A stretch of DNA of 64,000 nucleotides from assembly GCA_964462035.1 (NCBI GenBank), contig CAYXAP010000007.1:1-64000 (forward strand), written 5' to 3'. The notes below the pieces were generated by a model. That model made no database searches. It was not told the origin of the DNA and saw only the letters and a list, made by a program, of their open reading frames with translations. This document shows positions 17,132-25,130 of the stretch, piece by piece (position 1 is the stretch's first letter; every line of letters begins with the position of its first letter). This DNA comes from UBA1660 sp964462035 (GTDB lineage: Bacteria; Myxococcota_A; Polyangia; Polyangiales; Houyiibacteriaceae). Both the position numbers and the translations under genes were made by a program.

Positions 17132-17551
17132 TCAGGCGGGGATGCGGCTGCGGAGCTCGTCGATGGAGTTCGACGGGTCCAGGTAGTCCGCGAGCTTCCG
17201 TTTCACGTACGCCTTCCCGCCGAGCTTCTCGGCGAGGAAGCCGGTCTTCACGTCCGCGTACACGCGGCCGTTCCCGATCGAGACCTTCCCGTCGAAGCGC
17301 ACTCCTTTGACCTTGCCGTCGAAGTAGACGTCCGTGCCTTCCCAGCGCGACGCGATGCCGTGCTTCTTGGACCAGTAGTCCGCGAGCGCCTTCAGGCGGG
17401 CCATGGCGTCGTCTTCGTCGAGGCTGTACGGGTAGTCGAGGATCACCCGAAGAGCATTGGCCGGGGTCCCGAACACGTCAACACGAGGCCCACGTGCCGA
17501 GTGACGCCGGTACTTGTCCATGGGGGCCGGACTCGGTACATCGCCATCCAT
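17132..17551 (-). CDS. Polyhydroxyalkanoic acid system/granule-region family protein
   Basis: Up to 139 aa. The segment from about residue 35 resembles the small PHA_gran_rgn family: YPYSLDEDDAMARLKALADYW at the start, a KVSIGNGRVYADVKTGFLAE core and KRKLADYLDP at the end. These proteins are often linked to polyester granules, but their biochemical role is unclear. The true start is doubtful: the ATGs at 17551 and 17521, or a later GTG before VILDYPYS, are all possible, and none has a good ribosome binding site. Its stop is 4 bp from the convergent H-NOX stop. Confidence 0.7.
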   Translation of the reverse strand: MDGDVPSPAPMDKYRRHSARGPRVDVFGTPANALRVILDYPYSLDEDDAMARLKALADYWSKKHGIASRWEGTDVYFDGKVKGVRFDGKVSIGNGRVYADVKTGFLAEKLGGKAYVKRKLADYLDPSNSIDELRSRIPA

Positions 17552-17593
17552 GATCCACGGCGGACGAATCGTCGCGAAAGCGATCTACGCCTG

Positions 17594-18220
17594 ATGCTCA
17601 CGCGCTTCATCGCCAAGCAGCTGGGGGACCCCAGCGGTCCCTTCGGCCGGCTCGTGATGGCGCGTCTGCTCAACCGCGGCAACGACGAGCTGATCTCGGC
17701 GACGCTGACCGCGCTCGCGCTGGAGCCGAGCGATCGCACCCTCGACGTCGGCTTCGGGGGCGGCGTGAGCTTCGAGAAGGCGGCGCGGGTGGTCACCGGA
17801 ACGATGATCGGCGTCGACCCGAGCCAGGACATGGTCGACTCACCGAGCCCCGCGCTCGCCGCGCTGATCCGGGCTGGCCGTCTCGAGCTGAAGGTCGGCG
17901 ACGTCGCCGCGATTCCGGTGCCGCCTCGCACCATCGACAAACTCCTGACGACCAACACCATCTACTTCTGGCCCGACCTCGATGCCGGCCTCCGCGGCTG
18001 CCTCGAGCCCCTCGCCCCCGGCGGCCGCCTCGCCATCGGCCTGACCCAGCGCCACAAGATGGAGCGCTTCGGCTTCACCGAGCACGGCTTCACCAAGTAC
18101 GAAGCGAGCGAGCTCGTCGCCCCCCTCGAAGCCGCCGGCTTCGAGAACGTCCGAGTCCACCGCCTCTACTCCCGCGTCACCGAAGGCGACGCCGTGGTCA
18201 CCGCCACCAAGCCGCTGTAG
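17594..18220 (+). CDS. Class I SAM-dependent methyltransferase
   Basis: A 208-aa methyltransferase (MTase 11-type fold). Motif I is LDVGFGGGVSFEKAA at about residue 51. An acidic residue follows the second strand (MIGVDPSQDM), and LLTTNTIYFWPDL is motif IV-like. Substrate unknown. The ATG at 17594 is used; the frame is open further upstream but overlaps the divergent gene. The last ten bases, including the TAG stop, belong to the 59-bp repeat described at 18211, so the repeat may have replaced or extended the original 3' end. Confidence 0.85.
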   Translation: MLTRFIAKQLGDPSGPFGRLVMARLLNRGNDELISATLTALALEPSDRTLDVGFGGGVSFEKAARVVTGTMIGVDPSQDMVDSPSPALAALIRAGRLELKVGDVAAIPVPPRTIDKLLTTNTIYFWPDLDAGLRGCLEPLAPGGRLAIGLTQRHKMERFGFTEHGFTKYEASELVAPLEAAGFENVRVHRLYSRVTEGDAVVTATKPL

Positions 18221-18372
18221 CGCTACACCCGAGGGACGCTCTTGAGTTCTTTCCGAGTTCACACGACCTTCCCAGCCGCTGTAGCGCTACACCCGAGGGA
18301 CGCTCTTGAGTTCTTTCCGAGTTCACACGACCTCCCCGGGACGCTCTCGAGTTCTTGAGTAGTTCACACGAC
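18211..18372. repeat. 59-bp direct repeat plus a related third unit, sharing the RAYT repeat core
   Basis: A 59-bp sequence is perfectly duplicated at 18211-18269 and 18275-18333, with a shorter diverged unit at 18338-18372. Each copy has the core GGGACGCTCTTGAG and the end AGTTCACACGAC. The two full copies also contain the perfect 12-bp palindrome TGTAGCGCTACA. The third unit has a hairpin CTCGAG-TT-CTTGAG. The GGGACGCTCTT core is identical to the spacer-hairpin junction in the 26-bp RAYT arrays at 1-71 and 1171-1248, so this is probably a non-autonomous relative. Confidence 0.85.
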
Positions 18373-19878
18373 ACCACCGGCGTTCTCTTCCTCGACGACC
18401 TCTTCGAGCACCGTGGAACCAGCGCCCTCAGGGCAGAGAGCTGGCGAACGTCGGACGCTCCCGCGCTGCCACCGTCGGTCGTCCCGCCAGCGGCGCTGGT
18501 GGTGGTTCTCCGAAGCCAGCAGATGAGTGAGTTGGCGTTGGTGGCGCCTTGGCTCGGCTTGGCCGAACGGGCGGCCTTGGTCTTCGACGAACGGGGGGAT
18601 CCGGATCTAGCCAACGACGAAGAGCTTCGAGCGGTCGCGCAGCTCGAGCGTGATGTGATCGCGACGGAGATCGGCAACGTGGTCGTGACGGCCGCGGCTA
18701 CTGACCCGCCGAGCGCGAGCATCGAGAAAGCCATTCGCGCCGTCGGCCGTGGAGCTCCGCCGACCCCGCTCGTGGCGAAGGCTCCTCGCGCGGCCGCCCG
18801 CCCTGGACCCTGGATCCCGCTACGGGGTCACCCTTGGACCGAGCACGGCCTCGTGAAGTGGAGCCTCCGGTGCCTCCGTGGGGCCATCGCGCTCGATGAA
18901 TCGGTGACGCTCCTCGACCGAAGCTCCGGCTGCCGCATCGATCTCGGGTCCGGAGAGACCACGCCGGTGCCAGAGCTCGGCGCGGAGACGTGGGAGATCG
19001 TCGCCCTGCCCGGCGCCCTCGACTGGCTCTCCATCTGCCGAGAGAGCCCAAGCAAACGGCCGACGGAGCGAGTGCGAGTTCGAGGGACGACCGAAGGGCC
19101 GCCGACGAAACTCTGGGGCCAGCTGATGGGTTGCTCCCCCGAGGGAAGCGTCGTGTGGGGCGGCTTCCGATGCGTCGTCTACTGGAGCGTTCTGGCCGGC
19201 AATCGGTTGCGTCCGTGGACGATGGGTCGCGTGCGCTGGCCCGACACTCACGCCAAGAAGCTCTTTGGCTTCCTGGACAACATCGGCCTCTGGGTCGACC
19301 TCGCCCCCGATGCCTCGGCCAGCCTCTCGGTCATGGAGTACGACACCCTGCTGACTCCCGGGCTACCCGTGCGGTGGAGTCGTGTGGGAGACGCGTGCGT
19401 CGCCCAGGGCGTCACCGATCATCCGCTTCGCGCGCTCTTCTTTCAGTACACGGGCCGCTACGACGTGCCGGAAGAAGAGTGCGTGAAGGCCGAGGAAGAG
19501 GTCCGCGGTCGACGCGCGACCATGAGCCTCGGCCCCGACGACGAGCGCCGCTACGTGGTCGGCTTCGACGCCAACACCTGGCGGGTCATCGGCGAACGGA
19601 GCGAGCGCATCGGGCTCGCGGGCGGAGGCTACGCCGTCTACGACTCCCAGCACCGAGTCACCAGCTGGGGTCCGGAGCGCATGTGGGCAGGTTGGGACCG
19701 CTGGCTGCTGCTCGAGACCGCCGATGGACTGCTCGAGCGGCTGGACCTCATCAGCGGAGAGCGCGAGGCCCTGGTGCCGATCGACCGAGAGCTCGAAGCC
19801 TGCGTGGCGGTCCCCGGCTCTCCGAACTTCGTGCTCGTCGCTCCAGAGGGCGAGAGCATCGCGATCCGCCTGGTCTGA
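18355..19878 (+). CDS. Hypothetical protein, possibly N-terminally truncated (507 aa)
   Basis: A large cytoplasmic protein with no signal peptide, membrane helix or recognised domain. The C-terminal two-thirds are beta-rich with repeated Trp-containing strands (ETWEIVALPGALDWLSIC, DRWLLLETADGLLERLD), suggesting a propeller-like fold. The only upstream start is a TTG at 18355 inside the third unit of the repeat array. The first convincing residues (TTGVLFLDDLF) begin exactly where the repeat ends. The repeat may therefore have removed the original start. Its stop is 4 bp from a convergent gene. Confidence 0.6.
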   Translation: MSSSHDTTGVLFLDDLFEHRGTSALRAESWRTSDAPALPPSVVPPAALVVVLRSQQMSELALVAPWLGLAERAALVFDERGDPDLANDEELRAVAQLERDVIATEIGNVVVTAAATDPPSASIEKAIRAVGRGAPPTPLVAKAPRAAARPGPWIPLRGHPWTEHGLVKWSLRCLRGAIALDESVTLLDRSSGCRIDLGSGETTPVPELGAETWEIVALPGALDWLSICRESPSKRPTERVRVRGTTEGPPTKLWGQLMGCSPEGSVVWGGFRCVVYWSVLAGNRLRPWTMGRVRWPDTHAKKLFGFLDNIGLWVDLAPDASASLSVMEYDTLLTPGLPVRWSRVGDACVAQGVTDHPLRALFFQYTGRYDVPEEECVKAEEEVRGRRATMSLGPDDERRYVVGFDANTWRVIGERSERIGLAGGGYAVYDSQHRVTSWGPERMWAGWDRWLLLETADGLLERLDLISGEREALVPIDRELEACVAVPGSPNFVLVAPEGESIAIRLV

Positions 19879-19882
19879 ACCG

Positions 19883-20824
19883 TCAGTAGTCCTCGCTGGT
19901 GAGAAGCGACGCCTCGTCCCCCAGCCGGGCTGTCACCTCTGCGTCCCACTCGCGCGCCAGCCCCGGCACCCAGGTCGCCGGCGTCGGGCGCCCGAAGTGC
20001 TCGGTCCTGAACTGCTGCACCAGATATCGGTTCATGCCTACGCGGGCCGCCACCTCCCCGGGAGGACGCAACTGCCTCTCATAGATGGCCGTCGCCTCCA
20101 CCCGAGTCTCCGCATCGGGTGTCCACGGCGCCGTCCGGAGCAGCACCAGCACGGGTGGATCGATGCCCTCGGCTGCGGCCGCCACCAGCCGATCGTGGCC
20201 GTCCAGAATTACGTGCACCCGCAGCCCCGAGATGGACCAGAGCAGCACCGGCGGCAGTGTCCCGGCGCGCACGTGCTTTCGCCACGCCTTCACCCTGGCA
20301 GCGTCCGGGGCGGAAGGCCTGCGGAGCGGCCACACGCCCATGTAGAAGTCATCGCGGACCGGCTCGTCCTCGAGCGCACCGAAGAGGTCGACGACTTCCG
20401 CTTCGCACCGGGACCGATGCTTCGAGCTCGACACCAATGAACGCCTCGAGCTCAGCCACCGGCGAACCGGGTGGAGCTCCCAGCTTCCGTCGCGGAGCGG
20501 GGAGAGCGAGCTGGCCGCCAAGTCACGCGAGAACCGGCGCATCCAGTGGCGAACGTCTTGGTGGGCACGGGCCTCTCTCGCGCGGATGGGAGGCAAGATG
20601 CCCGGCGAGTCTTCGCCCGCTCCAGCCACGAGCGTGACCCCGGCGAAGTGCTCCCATACCCGCGCCCACATGAGCCGGCGGTCGTGGGCGCGCAGTCGAA
20701 AGCGCCTGCCGTCGCAGACCTCGAGCGCCAGGCCGGACGGAGTGGCGCCCTCGACGACGAAGCTGAGCTCCGTCTCGCTGTCGGCGTCCTCGAAGCGAAC
20801 GGTCACCGGGCCCCTGGAGTCCAT
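19883..20824 (-). CDS. ParB/sulfiredoxin-like domain protein of unknown function
   Basis: A 313-aa protein. The central region has a ParB-like nuclease signature, HVILDGHDRLVAAAAEGID (about residues 203-221), where chromosome ParB and related proteins bind nucleotide. It is preceded by TLPPVLLWSISG, as in the fold's first strands. The N-terminal about 90 residues are a separate beta-rich domain (TVRFEDADSETELSFVVEG). A C-terminal segment PGEVAARVGMNRYLVQQFR looks like a helix-turn-helix. No parA partner or parS site is seen, so a chromosome-segregation role is not claimed. The ATG at 20824 is chosen; the upstream open frame is not convincing coding sequence. Confidence 0.65.
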   Translation of the reverse strand: MDSRGPVTVRFEDADSETELSFVVEGATPSGLALEVCDGRRFRLRAHDRRLMWARVWEHFAGVTLVAGAGEDSPGILPPIRAREARAHQDVRHWMRRFSRDLAASSLSPLRDGSWELHPVRRWLSSRRSLVSSSKHRSRCEAEVVDLFGALEDEPVRDDFYMGVWPLRRPSAPDAARVKAWRKHVRAGTLPPVLLWSISGLRVHVILDGHDRLVAAAAEGIDPPVLVLLRTAPWTPDAETRVEATAIYERQLRPPGEVAARVGMNRYLVQQFRTEHFGRPTPATWVPGLAREWDAEVTARLGDEASLLTSEDY

Positions 20825-20942
20825 GATGGCCGCGAGGATGGGTCGGGCTCCACGGATGGCAAGGCTGACCGCCCGGCGACGTAGCGATGGCGCGGCGCCG
20901 GCGACTCTGCGTTCATGGGACGAGTGAGAGGACGGTGCGCGC

Positions 20943-22787
20943 TTGGCGCCGCGTAAGCGCCAGGCGCAGGACTGGGACGGCGAGGCCAAGGGCGTGAGCC
21001 GCTTCGTGGGGGTGTTTCGGTACACCGGGCGGGCCGTGAAGCTGGTGTGGAGCACCCACCGGGGGCTCACGGTGGCGCTCTTCGTGCTCAGTCTCGTGGC
21101 GGGCTTTCTGCCAGCGTCGATCGCCTACACGGGGAAGCTGATCGTCGACGCAGTGGTGAAGGCTGCGGAGAGCGGCGCAGCCGCGGACCGGACGATGGCG
21201 CTGATCTGGGTCGGCGTGGAGCTCGGGCTGGTGGCCCTGGTCGCCGGCGCTCAGCGCGGGCTCGAAGTGGCGCGGCAGCTGCTGCGGGCGCTGCTCGGGC
21301 AGCGGGTCAACGAGATGATCCTGGAGCGCGCGCTCGAGCTCGAGCTGAGCGACTTCGAGGACCCGGAGATCTACGACAAGATGACCCGCGCGCGCCGCGA
21401 GGCGTCGAGCCGGCCGCTGAGCCTGGTGAGCCGCGCGTTCGGGCTGATCCAGGCGAACGTCTCGCTCATCGCCTACCTCGGGCTGCTGCTGAGCTTCTCG
21501 CCGTGGGCGGTCGCGCTCCTCGCTCTCGCCGCCCTCCCCGCCTTCGTGGCGGAGACCCGATTCAGCGACGACGCCTTCCGCCTCTTCAAGTGGCGCGCGC
21601 CCGAGTCGCGAAAGCAGATGTACCTGGAGACGGTGCTCGCCCGGGAGGACTACGCCAAGGAGGTGAAGCTCTTCGGCATCGGTCCAATCCTGATGGACCG
21701 CTACCGGGCCATCTTCGACACGGTCTACGCCGAGGACCGCAAGCTCGCGCTCCGCCGCGGCGGCTGGGGCTTCGCGCTCGGGCTCCTCGGAACCGCCGCG
21801 CTCTACGGCGCCTACGGCTGGGTCGCCTGGGAGACCGTTGGTGGCGCGCTCACCCTCGGCGACATGACGATGTACCTGCTGGTCTTCAAGCAGGGCCAGT
21901 CGGCGCTGACGACGGCGCTCAGCAGCATCGGCGGGATGTACGAGGACAACCTCTACCTCTCGAACCTCTACGAGTTCCTCGAGCACGAGTCCGACGCCAT
22001 CGGTGGCACCGCGACCGAGGGCACGACGCCCGGCGACGGGCTGCGCCTCGAGAACGTCAGCTTCACCTATCCGGGCGCGACCACCCCCGCGGTCGAGGGC
22101 ATCGACCTGCACGTCGCGCCGGGCACCAAGCTCGCGCTCGTCGGGAGCAACGGCGCTGGGAAGACCACGCTCATCAAGCTCATCGCCGGCCTCTACCGGC
22201 CGACCGCGGGCCGCGTGCTCTTCGACGGACGCCCGCTCGACGAATGGGAGCCGAACACGCTTCGCCAGAAGGTCGGCGTCATCTTCCAGGACTTCGTCCG
22301 CTACCAGCTCACGGTCGGCGAGAACGTCGGCGCGGGCGACGTCACCGCCTTCGAAGACCAAGAGCGCTGGTCGGTCGCAGCGGAGAAGGGCATGGCCGAC
22401 GAGTTCATCGAGCGGCTGCCCGCCGGATTCGAGACGCAGCTCGGCAAGTGGTTCGCCGGTGGCCAGGAGCTCAGCGGCGGCCAGTGGCAGAAGCTGGCTC
22501 TCGCGCGCTCGTTCATGCGCGAGGGCGCCGAGCTCCTGATCCTCGACGAGCCGACCGCTGCCATGGACGCAGAGGCCGAAGCCGAGATCTTCGAGCGCTT
22601 CCGCCAGCTCACCGAGGACCGGATGGCCATCCTGATCAGCCACCGCTTCAGCACGGTGCGGATGGCCGATCGCATCGTGGTGCTCGAACGCGGCCAGATC
22701 ATCGAGGACGGAAGCCACGAGACGCTCCTCGACGACCAGGGTCGCTACGCCCACCTCTTTGCACTCCAGGCGGCCGGCTACAGCTGA
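20943..22787 (+). CDS. ABC transporter, fused permease and ATPase (MsbA/exporter type)
   Basis: A 614-aa half-transporter. The N-terminal part has membrane helices (about residues 30-310, e.g. LTVALFVLSLVAGFLPASIAY). The C-terminal ATPase has Walker A GSNGAGKTT near residue 400, the Q-loop in VIFQDFVRY, signature LSGGQWQK near 510, Walker B ELLILDEPTAAMD and the H-loop in ISHRF. It would dimerise and export an unknown lipid, peptide or drug. It uses TTG 20943 with GAGAGGA about 10 bases upstream. No substrate-defining neighbour is present. Confidence 0.92.
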   Translation: MAPRKRQAQDWDGEAKGVSRFVGVFRYTGRAVKLVWSTHRGLTVALFVLSLVAGFLPASIAYTGKLIVDAVVKAAESGAAADRTMALIWVGVELGLVALVAGAQRGLEVARQLLRALLGQRVNEMILERALELELSDFEDPEIYDKMTRARREASSRPLSLVSRAFGLIQANVSLIAYLGLLLSFSPWAVALLALAALPAFVAETRFSDDAFRLFKWRAPESRKQMYLETVLAREDYAKEVKLFGIGPILMDRYRAIFDTVYAEDRKLALRRGGWGFALGLLGTAALYGAYGWVAWETVGGALTLGDMTMYLLVFKQGQSALTTALSSIGGMYEDNLYLSNLYEFLEHESDAIGGTATEGTTPGDGLRLENVSFTYPGATTPAVEGIDLHVAPGTKLALVGSNGAGKTTLIKLIAGLYRPTAGRVLFDGRPLDEWEPNTLRQKVGVIFQDFVRYQLTVGENVGAGDVTAFEDQERWSVAAEKGMADEFIERLPAGFETQLGKWFAGGQELSGGQWQKLALARSFMREGAELLILDEPTAAMDAEAEAEIFERFRQLTEDRMAILISHRFSTVRMADRIVVLERGQIIEDGSHETLLDDQGRYAHLFALQAAGYS

Positions 22788-22907
22788 GCGCCCCGAGCGT
22801 GTCGATTCCACGTAGCGCTGACCCCAGCCCTCCGACGGACACCCCGGAATAGCTGCGGCCCCACGAACGTGAGATGGGGGCGCACAGGCGCCGAAGAGAG
22901 AACGCCC

Positions 22908-23126
22908 ATGTACGAGAACCAGAGTCATCCCGCGCAGTTCGAGCTCTATGCGGACCCCACCACGGGGGAAGCCAAGCTTCGCCCCGTGCAGGCTCGGCCG
23001 CAGCCGAAGTCGCCCAACCCGGCCGGCGTGGCCGTCGATTCCGAGCTCGCCGTACGCATCCTCCGGCTCGGCCCGCTGGCCTACGACCGCCCGAACGCGG
23101 AGCCGAACCCGGGCCTCCGCGACTGA
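22908..23126 (+). CDS. Hypothetical small protein (72 aa)
   Basis: A 72-aa Pro-rich protein starting MYENQSHPAQFELYADPTTG, 14 residues shorter than the longest open frame. The ATG at 22908 follows GAAGAGAG at a suitable distance. It has no signal peptide. The region before it shows no clear promoter. Function unknown; proteins of this size and composition are often lineage-specific. Confidence 0.55.
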   Translation: MYENQSHPAQFELYADPTTGEAKLRPVQARPQPKSPNPAGVAVDSELAVRILRLGPLAYDRPNAEPNPGLRD

Positions 23127-23185
23127 GCCCCCCCCTTCTCAGCGCCCCGATCGCGCCGCTACCCTGAGCGAAGGGGGAACACGCG

Positions 23186-23890
23186 ATGGGGGAAGCGGTC
23201 GAACAGCTCAACGTCTTGATCATCGAGGACGAGCCGGACATGCGCCGGCTCCTGGTCGACTTGGTCAGCCGTGGCGACCACGTCGCGGTGCCCGCCGAGT
23301 CCGCCGAGGAAGGTCTCTCGCTCCTACCCAACTGGACCTTCCAGCTGGCGTTCCTGGACCACAACCTCCCCGGCATGGAGGGGCTGCTCCTCGGCGAGTA
23401 CCTGCGCGACAACAACCCGGAGATGACCATCGCGCTCGTGACCGGCTCGGACGAGCCGAAGCTCGAGCGACGCACCCGAGACCTGAAGATCACGTTCGTG
23501 CCGAAGCCCTTCGAGCTCGACCGGATCGACCAGATCATTCGCGAGTGCGTGGCCAAGCTCGAGGCCAAGGACGAGCAACGAAGGCACCAAACCGACGAGG
23601 ACTTCCACCCGCCCATCGCGCGCTTCGCGGAGGAGCTCGCGGAGATCTACGCCATCCCGAACGTGCCGAGTCGCATCAAGCGGCGCCTCGAGGGGACCAT
23701 CAAGCGCGCGCTCATGGACCTGCGCTCGCGCACCCGCTACTCGGAGCGCCAGCGTGTCGTGGCGCTCACCGGTCTCGTGACGGCGCGGGTCCTCGACATG
23801 GACCTGCCGCGCCACTCCGACGGGCACACGCTCTACGAAGAATACGACCGGTGCATGAAGGAGCACGGGCGCCGGACCGAGTTCGAGTAG
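23186..23890 (+). CDS. Response regulator with receiver domain and unknown output
   Basis: A 234-aa protein. Residues 8-125 are a CheY-like receiver: acidic pair E14/D15, phospho-acceptor D58 in FLDHNLPG, T86 in VTGSDEP and K107 in VPKPF. The C-terminal 110 residues are helical and basic, with no known DNA-binding or enzymatic domain. No histidine kinase is adjacent. The next gene starts 9 bp downstream, so they may be co-transcribed. Confidence 0.85.
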   Translation: MGEAVEQLNVLIIEDEPDMRRLLVDLVSRGDHVAVPAESAEEGLSLLPNWTFQLAFLDHNLPGMEGLLLGEYLRDNNPEMTIALVTGSDEPKLERRTRDLKITFVPKPFELDRIDQIIRECVAKLEAKDEQRRHQTDEDFHPPIARFAEELAEIYAIPNVPSRIKRRLEGTIKRALMDLRSRTRYSERQRVVALTGLVTARVLDMDLPRHSDGHTLYEEYDRCMKEHGRRTEFE

Positions 23891-23899
23891 CCTCTCGCC

Positions 23900-24697
23900 A
23901 TGATCGATCTCCACGAGAAGCGGGTGACCATCGCCGGCAAGCTCGCAGGGAAGTACGCGGGCAAGAGCGTGAAGATGCTTCGCTACGATCTCGAGCGCTT
24001 CTTCGACGCAGAGCTACTCGAGAGCTTCGACAAGAGCGCCGACGTCGCGATCCTCGGGGCGAAGAGCAAGGGCTTCCTGAAGCGCATCCAGAAAGCCGGC
24101 ATGGCGACGATCGGCGAGCCGGAGCTGCAGCACGCGCTCGCCGAAGCCGAAGAGACATCGAAGAGCGGTCGAACGCCGAAGAAGAGTCCGCCGTCGAGCT
24201 ACGAGCTCTTCGAGCGCTTCGCTTTCGTTCGGGACCAGCCCCGGGCCGAGCGCCGCGCCGCCCTCGTCGCGGCCATCGAAGAAGTCGCCGGGCACGGCGT
24301 GAGCGTCGGGCTCGATCCCAGCGTCCACTCCTCTCGGAAAGACTGCCCCACGGTCCTCGTCTGGTTCGCCGTGGACGGCGCCGAGCTCTGGGCCGTTCCC
24401 ACCGACGCCGACCTCGACGCGCTGAAGGCCGTCGATGGGCGCTCGGTGTACACGGGTGACGACTGCCCGCCCGAGGTGCTCGCCGGCGCGCTTCGAGTGA
24501 TGGTCGCGACCGGCCGCGACCCCGACGACACCTGGGATCGCTTCCGCCTCGCGGTCGAGGACGCCGGCGCCGCGATCGACGCCGACGACCTTCGAGCCGT
24601 CGGCTCGTGGCCCGCCGACCACCGGATCACGGCCATGGCCGACATCCCGGCGGAGGTCCACGACGTCGTCGCCGTCTACGACGACATCCAGTGGTGA
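23900..24697 (+). CDS. Hypothetical protein downstream of response regulator (265 aa)
   Basis: A cytoplasmic 265-aa protein. The first about 75 residues (VTIAGKLAGKYAGKSVKMLR, then DVAILGAKSKGFLKRIQKAG) look like a BRCT-related fold, but the match is weak. A Ser/Lys/Pro linker follows, then an acidic alpha/beta domain. Its short spacing to the response regulator suggests a shared transcript. Function not recognised. Confidence 0.65.
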   Translation: MIDLHEKRVTIAGKLAGKYAGKSVKMLRYDLERFFDAELLESFDKSADVAILGAKSKGFLKRIQKAGMATIGEPELQHALAEAEETSKSGRTPKKSPPSSYELFERFAFVRDQPRAERRAALVAAIEEVAGHGVSVGLDPSVHSSRKDCPTVLVWFAVDGAELWAVPTDADLDALKAVDGRSVYTGDDCPPEVLAGALRVMVATGRDPDDTWDRFRLAVEDAGAAIDADDLRAVGSWPADHRITAMADIPAEVHDVVAVYDDIQW

Positions 24698-24703
24698 CGT
24701 GCC

Positions 24704-25102
24704 TCAGTCGGGCTGCCGGAGCTCGATGACGTTGCGGTCGGGATCGCGGATGAAGAGCGAGGTCCCGGCGCCGAGCCGCACCGGGCCACCGCTGAGCTCG
24801 ATACCGTCCGCTTCCAGCGCCGCCTGGGCCTGCACGATGTCGGGAACGGTCAACGCGACGTGCGTGTAGCCGGCGTGTTTGGGGTCGACGTCCATCAGCA
24901 CGTTCGTGGGCGTGGGATCGTTCCCGTTCACGATGAGGTTGATCTCGACCCCGCCTGGCTCGCGGAGGATCACCACGTGACCGTCCTCGTGCCGAGCGAC
25001 GACCTCGAAGCCGAAACGCGCGAAGAACGCCTCGGTCACCGAGGCGTCCTTCACGCGAATGCCGATGTGGTTCACGCCGCGGAGCTCGATGGTGGTGGCC
25101 AT
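24704..25102 (-). CDS. VOC-family (glyoxalase/bleomycin-resistance fold) protein
   Basis: A 132-aa metal-dependent VOC-fold protein with two beta-alpha-beta-beta-beta halves. It starts at GVNHIGIRVKDASVTEAFF; the second half begins HAGYTHVALTVPDI. It ends LFIRDPDRNVIELRQ, where the family has a metal-ligand Glu. His in the first strand and the final Glu would be metal ligands. The ATG at 25102 fits the fold start. The substrate is unknown; dioxygenase, isomerase and resistance functions are all known in the superfamily. Confidence 0.88.
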   Translation of the reverse strand: MATTIELRGVNHIGIRVKDASVTEAFFARFGFEVVARHEDGHVVILREPGGVEINLIVNGNDPTPTNVLMDVDPKHAGYTHVALTVPDIVQAQAALEADGIELSGGPVRLGAGTSLFIRDPDRNVIELRQPD

Positions 25103-25130
25103 GAGCCCATCGTAGCGCGACTCGCCAGCG

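Noticed and set aside
19883..20824. Chromosome partitioning ParB
   Set aside because: There is only a ParB-like domain. No ParA gene, no parS repeats and a different N-terminal domain, so I kept a neutral call.
20913..22928. 671-aa minus-strand frame opposite the ABC exporter
   Set aside because: The plus-strand ABC transporter has all ATPase motifs. The antisense product is low-complexity (R, H, E, L-rich) without a domain.
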